Below are positions 16,768 to 26,782 of a DNA stretch of 64,000 bases, piece by piece (the stretch's first letter is position 1; the number at the start of each line of letters is the position of its first letter). Origin of the DNA: Mongoliibacter ruber (lineage in GTDB: Bacteria; Bacteroidota; Bacteroidia; Cytophagales; Cyclobacteriaceae); assembly GCF_003003005.1 (NCBI RefSeq), contig NZ_PVTR01000015.1, positions 1 through 64,000 of the forward strand, in the 5' to 3' direction. The notes below the pieces were generated by a model. That model was not told where the DNA came from, did not search any database, and was given only the letters and a program-made list of their open reading frames with translations. The position numbers and the translations under genes are program-made.

Positions 16768-17478
16768 GTGAAAAAACAACTGACAGGGCTTTTTGCCATT
16801 CTGATACTGATTTCTTGCAGTCCTTCTGAAGAAGAGCTGTTTGACGAGGGTGTTCGCAAGATGGAATCCAGCGAGTACCAAAATGCCATCGAATATTTTG
16901 ATAGGGTTTTGGATAAAAATCCTGAAAACACCTCCGCGCACAATGCGAAAGGTGTAGCCCTTTACCAACAGGACAAATACGATGAGGCAATTGCCGCTTT
17001 TACGGCATCGATCGCCTTGGATGATACTTCATACAAGCCATTTTTCAATAGGGGGAATGCTTATTTGGAGAAGAAAGAATTCAAAAATGCCGTTTTGGAT
17101 TATAATAAAGCCAATGGTTTAGATCCCAATCAAGGAGATGTTTACTACAATAGAGGCTTGGCGCTTTTGGCTTTGGAAGAATATGAAGACGCGATTTTTG
17201 ATTTTGACATTGTCCTTCAAGTCAATCCAGACCAGCCATTGGTTCATTTTAACAGGGCCAAAGCCCAATTGGCCAACAATGACCCAGTAAGTGCTATTGA
17301 GTCTTTGGTGACTACGGTCGATTTGGACAATAGAAATGGCGCAGCATATTACTTGTTGGGAGTTACTCAAATGTCAGCTTTCGGTCAAAAAGAAGAGGGA
17401 TGTGCCAATTTGAAAATGGCATTGAGCCTTGGGTTTCCAGAAGCCAAAGAATGGGTAGATGAATTTTGTCAGGATTAA
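16768..17478 (+). CDS. TPR-repeat lipoprotein
   Basis: The 236-aa protein begins with a lipoprotein signal (KKQLTGLFAILILISCSPS) and then carries five to six TPR motifs. Examples are YQNAIEYFDRVLDKNPEN, YDEAIAAFTASIALDD, FKNAVLDYNKANGLDPNQ and YEDAIFDFDIVLQVNPDQ. TPRs are scaffolds, so it likely holds an envelope complex together; the partner is unknown. The start is GTG at 16768, just before the KKQL signal. Its TAA overlaps the ATG of the next gene by one base. Confidence 0.83.
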   Translation: MKKQLTGLFAILILISCSPSEEELFDEGVRKMESSEYQNAIEYFDRVLDKNPENTSAHNAKGVALYQQDKYDEAIAAFTASIALDDTSYKPFFNRGNAYLEKKEFKNAVLDYNKANGLDPNQGDVYYNRGLALLALEEYEDAIFDFDIVLQVNPDQPLVHFNRAKAQLANNDPVSAIESLVTTVDLDNRNGAAYYLLGVTQMSAFGQKEEGCANLKMALSLGFPEAKEWVDEFCQD

Positions 17479-18443
17479 TGGCAAGAATAGGTACTGATAT
17501 CAAATTGGCCAAGGACTTGTTGGAAAGCGGTGAATTGGTCGCCATTCCAACAGAAACTGTTTATGGCCTTGCTGGAAATGCTTTGAGCCCAGATGCAGTA
17601 GCCAAGATTTTTGAGACCAAAAAAAGACCCAGTTTTGATCCTCTGATTGTACATACCGATTCAATCGAAAAGGTAAATGACTTTGTAAAGGAATTTCCAA
17701 GACCTTTGAAGGAGCTTGCAAATGTTTTTTGGCCTGGGCCTTTGACTCTTTTGTTGCCAAGAAAAGTGAGTATACCTGATTTGGTAACGAGTGGATTGGA
17801 TACTGTAGCCGTCCGAATACCGAGTCATAGCCTTACAAGATCTCTTTTGGCGGAATTGGATTTTCCCCTTGCAGCACCAAGTGCAAATCCATTCGGGTAT
17901 ATCAGTCCTACCCAGGCTTCACATGTCAACGATCAATTAGGCGCTCATATACCTTACATACTTGATGGTGGAGCTTCTGAGGTGGGTTTAGAGAGTACGA
18001 TCGTGGGGCTGGAAGGTGATCAGGTAACTGTTTACAGATTGGGAGGACTCGATGTTCACCAAATAGAGGGAATAGTTGGGCCTGTTCAGGTCATGGCACA
18101 TTCAAGTAGCAACCCCAAATCACCGGGGATGTTGAAAAGTCATTATGCACCTACCAAGCCGTTTGTATTGGGAGACCTGGATAAATTGATAGAAGAATAT
18201 AAAAAGAAGGGTCAGGTATTTGCAGTGTTATCTTTTGACAAAGTATTTGCCAACCTTTCTGAAAGACTTCAAATCCGGCTTAGCCAGACTAGTGATACGC
18301 AAGAAGCTGCAAAAAACCTTTTTGCAGCAATGAGGGCTTTGGATAGCTTGGATGTTTCTGTAATTTTATCAGAGCTTTTGCCAGAAGAAGGACTAGGCAG
18401 AGCGGTGAATGACCGCTTAAAAAGAGCAGCAGCTATCGAATAA
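17478..18443 (+). CDS. L-threonylcarbamoyladenylate synthase (Sua5 type)
   Basis: The 321-aa enzyme makes threonylcarbamoyl-AMP from threonine, bicarbonate and ATP for the t6A modification of ANN-decoding tRNAs. The YrdC domain is seen in VAIPTETVYGLAGNA, KRPSFDPLIVH, the FWPGPLTLLL strand and ASANPFGYISPTQA. The following linker and C-terminal Sua5 domain begin at SPGMLKSHYAPTKPF near residue 215, making this the long Sua5 form rather than the short YrdC form. It starts at the ATG overlapping the previous stop. Confidence 0.91.
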   Translation: MARIGTDIKLAKDLLESGELVAIPTETVYGLAGNALSPDAVAKIFETKKRPSFDPLIVHTDSIEKVNDFVKEFPRPLKELANVFWPGPLTLLLPRKVSIPDLVTSGLDTVAVRIPSHSLTRSLLAELDFPLAAPSANPFGYISPTQASHVNDQLGAHIPYILDGGASEVGLESTIVGLEGDQVTVYRLGGLDVHQIEGIVGPVQVMAHSSSNPKSPGMLKSHYAPTKPFVLGDLDKLIEEYKKKGQVFAVLSFDKVFANLSERLQIRLSQTSDTQEAAKNLFAAMRALDSLDVSVILSELLPEEGLGRAVNDRLKRAAAIE

Positions 18444-18576
18444 ATACATGCTTTCAGGGTTTTAGGAGCTGAAAACAATGCTGTTTGGAGATGAGTAGTT
18501 CTTTTTAGGAAAATATTGATCAGTATATTCACCGAACTGAATGCTTTGGAACTATTCTGTAAAAATTGAGGAAGCA

Positions 18577-18584
18577 TATATTTG
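18577..18584 (+). promoter_or_regulatory. Candidate -7 promoter element for pgk
   Basis: TATATTTG matches TAnnTTTG and lies 77 bp upstream of the pgk ATG, in the 218-bp gap after the Sua5 gene. The nearest TTTG upstream is 28 bp away, longer than usual, so this is tentative. Confidence 0.3.
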
Positions 18585-18661
18585 TCATCAAATGGCTTAA
18601 TATCTTAAAAACATATATTGTTAATCATAAATTGACTATCAAACCTTTTAATAACATAACC

Positions 18662-19861
18662 ATGAATGAAAGAATCAAAAGTGTAGATAATTTGGATTTC
18701 AAAGGTAAAAGAGCCCTAATCAGGGTGGATTTTAATGTTCCTTTGGATGAGCATCAAAATGTAAGTGATGATACCAGGATCAGGGCGGCGATACCTACTA
18801 TTGAGAAAATCCTGAAAGACGGTGGTTCTTGTGTACTTATGTCTCATCTAGGACGCCCTAAAAGCGGTCCAGAAGATGTTTTTTCTTTGAAGCATGTGGT
18901 GAATTGCCTACAAAAAAACCTTGATCAAGGAGTTAAGTTTGCCCCTGATTGTATAGGTCAGGAAGCTGTGAATTTAGCCACAGGCCTTAAACCGGGAGAA
19001 GTGCTACTTTTAGAAAACCTAAGGTTCTACAAAGAGGAAGAAAAAGGAGATGAAGGTTTCGCTGAGAAGTTGTCTAAGCTTGGAGATGTATATGTGAACG
19101 ATGCCTTTGGAACAGCCCATAGGGCACACGCTTCCACTGCAGTTATTGCCAAATTTTTTGAAACAAAAGCTGCTGGCTACCTGATGCAGTCTGAATTGAA
19201 AAATGCAGACAAAGTAATGGAAAAGCCAGAAAGACCATACACTGCCATCATGGGTGGAGCAAAAATTTCTGATAAAATATTGATCATTGAGAGACTTTTG
19301 GAAAAAGTAGATAACCTTATTATTGGAGGAGGAATGTCCTATACTTTTTCTAAGGCAAAAGGTGGTACCATAGGTGATTCACTTTGTGAAGAAGATAAGG
19401 TAGAGTATGTAAAAGAACTGATGAAGAAGGCAGAAGAAAAAGGGGTTAAGATCATTCTTCCGCTTGATACTGTTACTTCCAAAGCCTTTGCCAATGATGC
19501 AGAACAGGGACTTGCCAAAGCAGGTCAAATCCCGGATAACTGGATGGGATTGGATATTGGCCCCGAGACTAGAGAACTCTTTGCTGATGTAGTGAAATCA
19601 TCCAAAACAATCCTTTGGAATGGCCCAATGGGAGTGTTTGAAATGAGCAGCTTCACTCATGGTACAGTAGCAGTGGCTAAGGCAATCGCTGAAGCTACAG
19701 AGTCAGGAGCCTTTTCCCTGATCGGGGGAGGCGACTCAGCTGCCGCTGTAAACAAGTTCGGTTTTACAGACAAAGTATCTTACGTGTCTACAGGTGGTGG
19801 AGCATTATTGGAGCACATGGAAGGCAAAGTGCTTCCAGGTGTGGCTGCACTGATGCCATGA
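18662..19861 (+). CDS. pgk: Phosphoglycerate kinase
   Basis: The glycolytic enzyme that transfers the acyl phosphate of 1,3-bisphosphoglycerate to ADP. The 399-aa length is typical. Family signatures are [12 protein letters not shown] near residue 19, [30 protein letters not shown] and [10 protein letters not shown] near the C terminus. The frame is open for 32 further codons upstream, but the ATG at 18662 gives the standard N terminus ([16 protein letters not shown]). It is monocistronic, with a strong terminator after it. Confidence 0.97.
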   Translation: MNERIKSVDNLDFKGKRALIRVDFNVPLDEHQNVSDDTRIRAAIPTIEKILKDGGSCVLMSHLGRPKSGPEDVFSLKHVVNCLQKNLDQGVKFAPDCIGQEAVNLATGLKPGEVLLLENLRFYKEEEKGDEGFAEKLSKLGDVYVNDAFGTAHRAHASTAVIAKFFETKAAGYLMQSELKNADKVMEKPERPYTAIMGGAKISDKILIIERLLEKVDNLIIGGGMSYTFSKAKGGTIGDSLCEEDKVEYVKELMKKAEEKGVKIILPLDTVTSKAFANDAEQGLAKAGQIPDNWMGLDIGPETRELFADVVKSSKTILWNGPMGVFEMSSFTHGTVAVAKAIAEATESGAFSLIGGGDSAAAVNKFGFTDKVSYVSTGGGALLEHMEGKVLPGVAALMP

Positions 19862-19888
19862 TCTTACGGATGAAATTTTAAAATCAAG

Positions 19889-19920
19889 CCCAGGAGAAAT
19901 TACTTTCTTCTGGGTTTTTT
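19889..19920 (+). terminator. Rho-independent terminator of pgk
   Basis: CCCAGGAGAAA pairs with TTTCTTCTGGG apart from one mismatch, around a short loop, and is followed by six T. It lies 28 bp after the pgk stop. Confidence 0.8.
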
Positions 19921-20049
19921 GCTTGTTTTAATAACCACTTTGAAGAGTGATCATGCGCTAAAATATTGCCGCTATGAGTGTTACTTTAGAAGTATTCTCT
20001 AAATTAGCTGTCAATATCAATCACCCGCTAGGATTGGGATAAATAACGT

Positions 20050-20385
20050 ATGCTGAAAGTGTCTAATTTTTTTATGGTCATTTGCCTGATTTTGATGTCA
20101 GGATGTATGGAGTATGAAAAAATCAATACTGCCTGTGAAGTCTATTTACAGACTGAGGATGGTTCAGAGTGGTTTTATGAAATCAATGAAGACATCAGAA
20201 GAAATAAAAAAACAGGCGTGTTCACTTACCGAGACGAAGACGGTCTGCTTTGGTCGATCTCCAAAGATGCTGATGGGAATTATTGGTCAAAAAGTACTGA
20301 CCAAAGACCGATTCGTGTGGAGAGGATAGTCTGCGGTAATAGGACTTACCTGGATCAAGAGCCACAAACAGAAGAAGCCGGATGA
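20050..20385 (+). CDS. Small lipoprotein of unknown function
   Basis: A 111-aa product with a lipoprotein signal (FFMVICLILMSGCMEYE). The mature part is strand-rich and acidic (DGSEWFYEINEDIRR, TYRDEDGLLWSISKDADG) and has two further cysteines. I know no family for it. A terminator hairpin overlaps its last codons. Confidence 0.68.
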   Translation: MLKVSNFFMVICLILMSGCMEYEKINTACEVYLQTEDGSEWFYEINEDIRRNKKTGVFTYRDEDGLLWSISKDADGNYWSKSTDQRPIRVERIVCGNRTYLDQEPQTEEAG

Positions 20386-20399
20386 TTCACCCGGCTTTT
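20376..20399 (+). terminator. Rho-independent terminator overlapping the lipoprotein stop
   Basis: AGCCGG and CCGGCT form a stem around a 9-nt loop containing the stop codon, followed by TTTTC. The 5' arm encodes the last two residues of the lipoprotein. Confidence 0.65.
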
Positions 20400-20512
20400 C
20401 TTATCATTGAGATTATTTTCTTAAAACTTCTTCCCATTTCAACTGATTTCCAAGATACCTATATAGGTTCTTGTCAATCATTATTGATGAAAGGCTGATT
20501 TTCGTATTCAGC

Positions 20513-22849
20513 TTATTTCTTGCTGTATTTACGGACCCTCTCATCTTCGATTTTTCCTGACCAATTGAGTCCAAAAGCAAAATCATAGGCATTGCCTATT
20601 TCATCAACATGACATTCCATATCATGTGGCACATCTTCCATTTGAAGTTCTACGGTTTTCATATCTGCCGGCATTTGTACAGGCAATAAGGCAGAAGGCT
20701 CTTTTTTACCTGTCAAAATATCCAAAATAGCTTGATCCTGAACTCCGAAGTGAAGCAAGATACCCTGTACTTCTCTTTCAAATTCAGCAAAGATCATAGG
20801 GTTACCTGTTTCAATTATTGCAATGACGGGCTTGTTACCCATACTTTTTTTGGTTTCCAGAAGTGTTTCGAGTTCCTTAATATTGGAAGCTGTGATGCTT
20901 TTGTCTTTGTATGTCCTGTTGGTGACAGAAGGAGCGATCACAGGATCACCTGAAGCAATGCTTTCAGATCTTGCATGCTCTGCCTTATACGGCCCGTATT
21001 GTAGACTTATAGGAACATAACCTGTCCCACCTTTTTCACGGTCTTCCGGATCATATCCAGTGCCTGATTCTGGGTTGCTGATAAATACCAGTGCCGCTTC
21101 AGCTTCTTCAGAATTGCTTACCACTTCGAAGTAATTCTTTGCAATGGCTAGGTTGATGGCGTCTACCCATTTTTCTTCAGATTTCACTCCCCACCAATTT
21201 GTGGTAGATGGGATAAACTTTTGAGGTATGTAGACCTTTGTTTTTTCTTTTAAAGGCAACACAGAATCTTTGTTTTTCAGCATGACTATAGACTTCAGTT
21301 GTGCTTCAAAACCTTCATCCATGAATTCTGGCTTGCCCACTGTTGCCTTGGTATTCTCGGGATTGAGGTAAGGGTTCTCAAACAAACCAGCTTGAAAAAT
21401 ATTTCTAAGTAGCCTCACTGCTGATGTTTCAAACCTCTCACGCATCCATTCCTCCCCATGCTCTTCCACACCCATTTGGTAAGCAGCCAATACAGGCTTG
21501 ATGTCATTATTACCTCCGAACTGATCCGCTCCTGCCATTAGCACCTGATAATGCCTTTCTTCTACAGTTTTGTCTTCCAAACCCCAAGGTTTTCCCCTGA
21601 AATCTTCAGGATTTGGCCCTTCATTGCCAGTCACTCCCCAGTCTGTACACACCACGCCATCATATCCGTACTCTCCTCTCAACAAATCAGTGATCAAGTA
21701 TTCATTGTATGCGTTGGCAGTATTGAGTTGGTTCTTTTTGTCCTGTCCATAGGAAATGGTGTAATAAGGCATCACTGCAGTTGCAGACTTGGTTTTTCCA
21801 TTGAGTTTAAATGCTCCTTCAGTAAATGGGATCAAGTGGTCTTTAAAATTGTCTCCTGGATATACAGCAAATTTCCCATAGGCAAAATGACCATCACGGC
21901 CACCTTCTTCAGGGCCCCCTCCCGGCCAATGTTTTACCATTGCGTTGACACTGTGAAAGCCCCATCCATTTGCAATTTCGAAGCCGTTCTTGGAAGTTTG
22001 GAATCCATCCACATAGGCCCTTGCCATATCGGCTGAAAGGGTAGGATCCTCTCCAAATGTTCCTTTTAACCTGTTCCATCTTGGTTCAGTGCCCAAGTCT
22101 ATCTGTGGCGAAAGTGCTGTAGTTAATCCTAAAGCTCTGTACTCCATAGAAGCTACTTCACCGAATCGCTCTACCAACTCAGTGTCAAAAGTAGCAGCCA
22201 ATCCCAATGATTCAGGCCACATGGAAATAGTGCCACCGGCGCCGGCATTGTATTCAGTTCTGGCAACAGGTCCATGTCTTGGATCGGAACTGTTGTTGGC
22301 AGGAATACCCATCCCTAACCCTTCTACAAATGCCTGGGCTTCATTAGTCCACCTGGCGGCTATTTCAGGGCTTTCTACCCTTGTAATCAATACATGTCGA
22401 AGGTTGTCCTCTTCGAGAAATTTCTTCTGTTGATCGCTCAAAGAATGAGTGGGCAGACCGCTTTCAGATAACGGTTTGCCTCCATAAGTTCCTGCTCCAA
22501 ACCCTCCCGGTGCAGCTGGGATTGATTGGTGTGAACTGTAAAGCATCAGTCCGGCTATTTGTTCTACAGACAATTTTGAAGCAAGGTCTTTGGCTCTTTC
22601 GTCTGAAGAAAGTCTCCAATCCTCGTACTTATCCAATTGACCGTTTTTATTGAGGTCTTTGAAATGCAGGCCATCTTTATCCAAAATAGAGACACCTGAT
22701 TTCTTTGAATAGCCAAGTGTTGCACCTTGACTTTGACTTATTACTATGATTTCTCCATCCAGTTCAGTTTGGCTTATTTGATTTTTTTCACAGGAAAAAA
22801 AAGCAAATGCCAAGAGGATAGGCAAAGTCAACTTGTTCGTTTTCATCAT
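20513..22849 (-). CDS. Glycoside hydrolase family 3 (beta-glucosidase-like) lipoprotein
   Basis: A 778-aa GH3 enzyme. The N terminus is a lipoprotein signal (LPILLAFAFFSCEKN), so it is probably surface- or periplasm-anchored. The TIM-barrel domain includes SPQIDLGTEPRWNRLKGTFG and the KHWPGGG segment; the nucleophile is D403 in VVCTDWG. A second alpha/beta domain (about residues 500-700) follows, and the C-terminal part is short. It probably removes beta-linked glucose or xylose from oligosaccharides; the sugar is not predictable. An ATG pair at 22849/22846 fits the signal peptide; the open frame further upstream has none. It is divergent from the ThuA fusion gene. Confidence 0.9.
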   Translation of the reverse strand: MMKTNKLTLPILLAFAFFSCEKNQISQTELDGEIIVISQSQGATLGYSKKSGVSILDKDGLHFKDLNKNGQLDKYEDWRLSSDERAKDLASKLSVEQIAGLMLYSSHQSIPAAPGGFGAGTYGGKPLSESGLPTHSLSDQQKKFLEEDNLRHVLITRVESPEIAARWTNEAQAFVEGLGMGIPANNSSDPRHGPVARTEYNAGAGGTISMWPESLGLAATFDTELVERFGEVASMEYRALGLTTALSPQIDLGTEPRWNRLKGTFGEDPTLSADMARAYVDGFQTSKNGFEIANGWGFHSVNAMVKHWPGGGPEEGGRDGHFAYGKFAVYPGDNFKDHLIPFTEGAFKLNGKTKSATAVMPYYTISYGQDKKNQLNTANAYNEYLITDLLRGEYGYDGVVCTDWGVTGNEGPNPEDFRGKPWGLEDKTVEERHYQVLMAGADQFGGNNDIKPVLAAYQMGVEEHGEEWMRERFETSAVRLLRNIFQAGLFENPYLNPENTKATVGKPEFMDEGFEAQLKSIVMLKNKDSVLPLKEKTKVYIPQKFIPSTTNWWGVKSEEKWVDAINLAIAKNYFEVVSNSEEAEAALVFISNPESGTGYDPEDREKGGTGYVPISLQYGPYKAEHARSESIASGDPVIAPSVTNRTYKDKSITASNIKELETLLETKKSMGNKPVIAIIETGNPMIFAEFEREVQGILLHFGVQDQAILDILTGKKEPSALLPVQMPADMKTVELQMEDVPHDMECHVDEIGNAYDFAFGLNWSGKIEDERVRKYSKK

Positions 22850-22867
22850 ATTTATGGTTATTTGGGT

Positions 22868-22900
22868 CAAATATATCTCTAAATGTAAAAAACACACAAT
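22868..22900 (-). promoter_or_regulatory. Candidate promoter of the GH3 gene
   Basis: Read on the minus strand, TATATTTG (22868-22875) matches the -7 consensus TAnnTTTG, and ATTG at 22897-22900 lies 21 bp upstream where a TTTG -33 box is expected. The -7 box is 18 bp from the GH3 ATG. It is a sequence match only. Confidence 0.4.
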
Positions 22901-23046
22901 GAAATTTGTTAAAGTACTAGTTTCCTCATTTATTTGGGAGCCTATTTTAGGAAAGGTGACCAATCCTAATACATATTCTCCATTGATCCCATTCTTTAGT
23001 TAAGCAAAAGTGAATTCGAATTATATTTCCTGATAAACAATAACCT

Positions 23047-26000
23047 ATGATAACCTTAAAGTCCTTTACAAGGGCAGTTTTTGCTCTTGTAGTTTTCTCG
23101 GTTTTCCTTGCCTCGTGTAGTAACAAGAGAAGCGGAGACCCCAAAGTCCTCATTTTTAGCAAAACTGCAGGATTTTACCATGAATCCATACCTGATGGAA
23201 TTGCAGCCATAATGAAGCTTGGAGCTGAAAATGGATTCCAAGTGGATACTACTACCAATTCAGCCTTGATCAATGAAGAAAATCTAGAGCAATATTCAGC
23301 CGTGATTTGGTTGAGTACTACAGGAGATGTCTTGAATCACTATCAGGAAGCTGATTTCGAAAGATATATTCAGGCTGGTGGCGGATACATGGGGATCCAT
23401 GCCGCTACTGACACAGAATATCATTGGGGTTGGTACAATAGACTTGCAGGAGCTTATTTCTGGAATCATCCGGGAATGGGTGATCCACACCCTAATGTAC
23501 AAGATGGCTCCATCAATGTGACTGACAGGACACATTCTACCACCCGTTTTCTTCCAGAAATATGGAATAGAAGAGATGAGTGGTACAGCTTTAAGCAAAT
23601 GAATCCCGATGTCAATGTCTTAATGGATATTGATGAGGACAGTTACCAGGGCGGATACGCTATGGGACACCATCCAGTGGCCTGGTATCATGAGTTTGAT
23701 GGAGGAAGGGCTTTTTATACAGCTGGTGGACACACTACCGAATCGTTTCAGGAGGAATTGTTTTTGCAGCATATCTTAGAGGGGATCAAATATGCAATAG
23801 GTGACAATAAAAAATTGGATTATAGTAAAGCCAAAACCCAGAGAGCACCTGAAGAAAACAGGTTTGAGAAAACTTCTTTGGTGATGGGTGAATTTACTGA
23901 GCCAACTGAACTGACTATTTTGCCTAATTTGGATATTTTGATAGCCCAAAGAAGAGGAGAGGTATTGTTATACAAAAACGGAGATAGCACTGCTAGAGAA
24001 GTAGCCAAACTCGATGTTTATTGGAAAGCTGAAGTTCAGGGTGTCAATGCTGAAGAAGGTTTGATGGGTATGCAAAAAGACCCGAATTTCAAGAATAATG
24101 GACATGTTTTTGTTTTTTATGCGCCCACAGGTGATAAAGAAATCAACAGGTTGTCCAGATTCACTTTTCAGAATGATACTTGGGATATGGATTCCGAAAA
24201 AATCATTCTTGAACTCTATTCTCAAAGAAATATCTGCTGCCATACAGGCGGTTCTATTGCCTTTGATAAGGATGGCTTGCTGTACCTTTCTACCGGTGAC
24301 AATAGTACACCATTTGATCAATCAAACAGTCAGTATGTCAATAGAGGTTTTGCTCCTTTGGATGACAGACCGGGATTTGAGCAGTTTGATGCCAGAAGGA
24401 GTTCTGGGAATTCAAACGATCTGAGGGGTAAAATCCTAAGAATCAAGGTCAATGAAGATGGTTCTTATGATATTCCCGAAGGAAATCTTTATCCAAAAGG
24501 TACCGAGAAAACCAGGCCGGAGATTTACATTCAAGGCAATAGAAACCCATACAGGATTAGTGTTGACCAAAAAACAGGCTTCTTGTATTGGGGTGAAGTA
24601 GGTCCGGATGCCAATGCGGATAGCTTGGATACAAGAGGTCCGAGAGGATATGATGAGGTTAACCAAGCAAGAAAGGCAGGCAATTTTGGATGGCCGTATT
24701 TTGTTGGGGACAATTATGCATACGTAGAATATGATTACGGAAGCGGTGTTTCAAGCGGTGCTTTTGATATAAACAAACCGGTAAATAATTCCAGAAACAA
24801 CACAGGTTTGAAGGAACTCCCTCCAGCAGAGACGTCATTTATTTGGTATCCTTATGGAGCCTCTGAAGATTTTCCACAACTAGGGACTGGAGGTAGAAAC
24901 GCCATGGCAGGACCTGTGTATTATTCTGATATGTTTCCAAAAGAAACCAGGTATCCTTCTTACTACGATGGTAAACTCTTTATTTACGATTGGGTAAGGG
25001 GTTGGATCAAAGCAGTGACCATGCAGCCTAATGGTGATTTTGACAAAATGGAGCCTTTTATGTCTACTACCAAATTCAATGCTCTCATTGATATGGAAGT
25101 AGGACCGGATGGCAAATTGTACATCCTGGAATATGGTAATGGTTGGTTTACCAAAAATGCTGATTCGGGTTTGTTTAGAATTGACTTTAATGATGGCAAT
25201 AGAACACCTGTGGTAGCAGGAATTGCAGTGGATCAGAATTCAGGTGCATTGCCTTTCACAGCTACTTTTACAGTAGATGCCAGTGATCCTGAAAATGACC
25301 CCTTGACTTTTGTTTGGGACCTTGGCAATGGAGAAGTAAAAACGACTCAAGAGCCAAAGCTGCAGCATACTTTTGAAAAAATAGGTGATTACGATGTGCA
25401 GGTTGAAGTGAAAGACCCTTCCAATCTCTCTGCAAAGAGTACCGTAATATCAGTATACGCCGGTAATATTGCTCCTGAAGTGGATATTAAATTAGTGGGC
25501 AATCAGACGTTTTATTTCCCTGGAAAGCCTGTAAAATACACAATTTCGGTCAATGATCCGGATGATGCAGATGCTGGTAAAGACCTCAGTTCATTGTTTG
25601 TGTCAGCGGATTATGTGTCCGGGTTGGATCAGGCAGAAGCTTCTAAGGGACACTTGATCATGACTGATGCCATGACAGGAAAAAGCCTGATCAGTTCACT
25701 TACTTGCAAAACATGCCACAAAGAAAATGAAGCTTCCATAGGGCCTTCTTATACAGAAGTAGCAAGAAAGTATAGGAGAAATGCTAACGTGAACGACTAT
25801 TTGGTCAATAAAATCCAGAAAGGTGGAGGAGGTATTTGGGGTGAAACTGTAATGCCTGCAAATCCAGAGCTATCTTATTCAGACGCAAGTAAAATCGTTG
25901 CTTATATCACCAGTTTGGGTAGAAGAGGAGTAGAGGAAAAGCCTTCGTTACCTGCAGCGGGAAGTGTGGACCCATTGGTAGGAAAGGCGCTTAGTGAAAA

Positions 26001-26502
26001 CGGCGTATTTGTACTCTCCGCTAGCTTTACAGACCGTGGAGGAGAAAACATCAAACCACTGACAGGAAACTCGGCAGTAACTTTGAGAAATCCAGCCATT
26101 GATATGGCAGGAATCAAAACATTGGAAGGTTTCAGTGCGATGTCTTTTGGAGGCAGAACGTTGTTGATCGCTCCAGGTAATTCTAAAGGACATTTTGCAG
26201 TAAAAAACATCGACCTGACTGATATTGCTTCAATCATGTTGATAGGTGGAGGCCAAGAGGCAACTGCCAATGGCTACACCGTAGAGCTAAGATTGGGTTC
26301 ACCTACAGGTGAAAAGATTGGGGAAGGTGTCATGAAGACAATTGCCAATGCAGGCCCTGAAGGCCGGCCAATGGGAATGCTTGATATCAAATTGGGTCAG
26401 GTAGATACTTCCAAATCACAGGATATCTTTATCGTCACTGGGCCAGTGAGTGCTGAAGACGAAATGTTAGCGCTGCTCTCTGTGGAGTTTAAAGCAAAGT
26501 AG
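23047..26502 (+). CDS. ThuA / sugar dehydrogenase / PKD / cytochrome c fusion lipoprotein
   Basis: A 1151-aa multidomain lipoprotein (signal ending FLASCSN). In order: a ThuA-like glutamine-amidotransferase-fold domain (about 33-250: FSKTAGFYHESI, GGGYMGIHAATDTEY); a six-bladed propeller of the glucose/sorbosone dehydrogenase type (about 275-715: LPNLDILIAQRRG, GGSIAFDKDGLLYLSTGDN, EIYIQGNRNPYRIS); a PKD domain (about 725-810); a cytochrome c domain with CKTCH at 887-891; and a C-terminal beta domain with a carbohydrate-binding look (about 960-1150). Sugar oxidation with electrons passed to the attached heme is a reasonable inference. It is divergent from the GH3 gene, which suggests a shared carbohydrate role. 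Confidence 0.9.
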   Translation: MITLKSFTRAVFALVVFSVFLASCSNKRSGDPKVLIFSKTAGFYHESIPDGIAAIMKLGAENGFQVDTTTNSALINEENLEQYSAVIWLSTTGDVLNHYQEADFERYIQAGGGYMGIHAATDTEYHWGWYNRLAGAYFWNHPGMGDPHPNVQDGSINVTDRTHSTTRFLPEIWNRRDEWYSFKQMNPDVNVLMDIDEDSYQGGYAMGHHPVAWYHEFDGGRAFYTAGGHTTESFQEELFLQHILEGIKYAIGDNKKLDYSKAKTQRAPEENRFEKTSLVMGEFTEPTELTILPNLDILIAQRRGEVLLYKNGDSTAREVAKLDVYWKAEVQGVNAEEGLMGMQKDPNFKNNGHVFVFYAPTGDKEINRLSRFTFQNDTWDMDSEKIILELYSQRNICCHTGGSIAFDKDGLLYLSTGDNSTPFDQSNSQYVNRGFAPLDDRPGFEQFDARRSSGNSNDLRGKILRIKVNEDGSYDIPEGNLYPKGTEKTRPEIYIQGNRNPYRISVDQKTGFLYWGEVGPDANADSLDTRGPRGYDEVNQARKAGNFGWPYFVGDNYAYVEYDYGSGVSSGAFDINKPVNNSRNNTGLKELPPAETSFIWYPYGASEDFPQLGTGGRNAMAGPVYYSDMFPKETRYPSYYDGKLFIYDWVRGWIKAVTMQPNGDFDKMEPFMSTTKFNALIDMEVGPDGKLYILEYGNGWFTKNADSGLFRIDFNDGNRTPVVAGIAVDQNSGALPFTATFTVDASDPENDPLTFVWDLGNGEVKTTQEPKLQHTFEKIGDYDVQVEVKDPSNLSAKSTVISVYAGNIAPEVDIKLVGNQTFYFPGKPVKYTISVNDPDDADAGKDLSSLFVSADYVSGLDQAEASKGHLIMTDAMTGKSLISSLTCKTCHKENEASIGPSYTEVARKYRRNANVNDYLVNKIQKGGGGIWGETVMPANPELSYSDASKIVAYITSLGRRGVEEKPSLPAAGSVDPLVGKALSENGVFVLSASFTDRGGENIKPLTGNSAVTLRNPAIDMAGIKTLEGFSAMSFGGRTLLIAPGNSKGHFAVKNIDLTDIASIMLIGGGQEATANGYTVELRLGSPTGEKIGEGVMKTIANAGPEGRPMGMLDIKLGQVDTSKSQDIFIVTGPVSAEDEMLALLSVEFKAK

Positions 26503-26530
26503 TAAAAAACAGATTCAACATATAATTGAA

Positions 26531-26562
26531 AAACGGGCTCTTAATTTCAAGAGCCCGTTTTT
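26531..26562. terminator. Rho-independent terminator after the ThuA fusion gene
   Basis: ACGGGCTCTT pairs with AAGAGCCCGT, with A and T runs on either side. It can end transcription in both directions, serving the plus-strand fusion gene and possibly the minus-strand NIPSNAP unit that ends 220 bp to the right. No gene is evident between 26563 and 26782. Confidence 0.85.
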
Positions 26563-26782
26563 TATTTTAATAATTTCCTATTCTATTCCGATAAGGATGA
26601 ACTTTATATTCAATCAACTGATTGAGAAACACTATCCAAATATCCAATCCTCATCTATTAAGACAGGAGTTCAGCAATACCAAAACAATTTAGTTTTCGC
26701 CACTACAGGCCTACTTTTAGAGCTTAGACCATACAGTTTATCTCAACCAAATAGTAGTGGGGAAATCAGTGCTTTTCACTTC

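Noticed and set aside
21551-22036. 161-aa plus-strand frame opposite the GH3 gene
   Set aside because: Antisense to a gene with clear GH3 motifs; no independent support.
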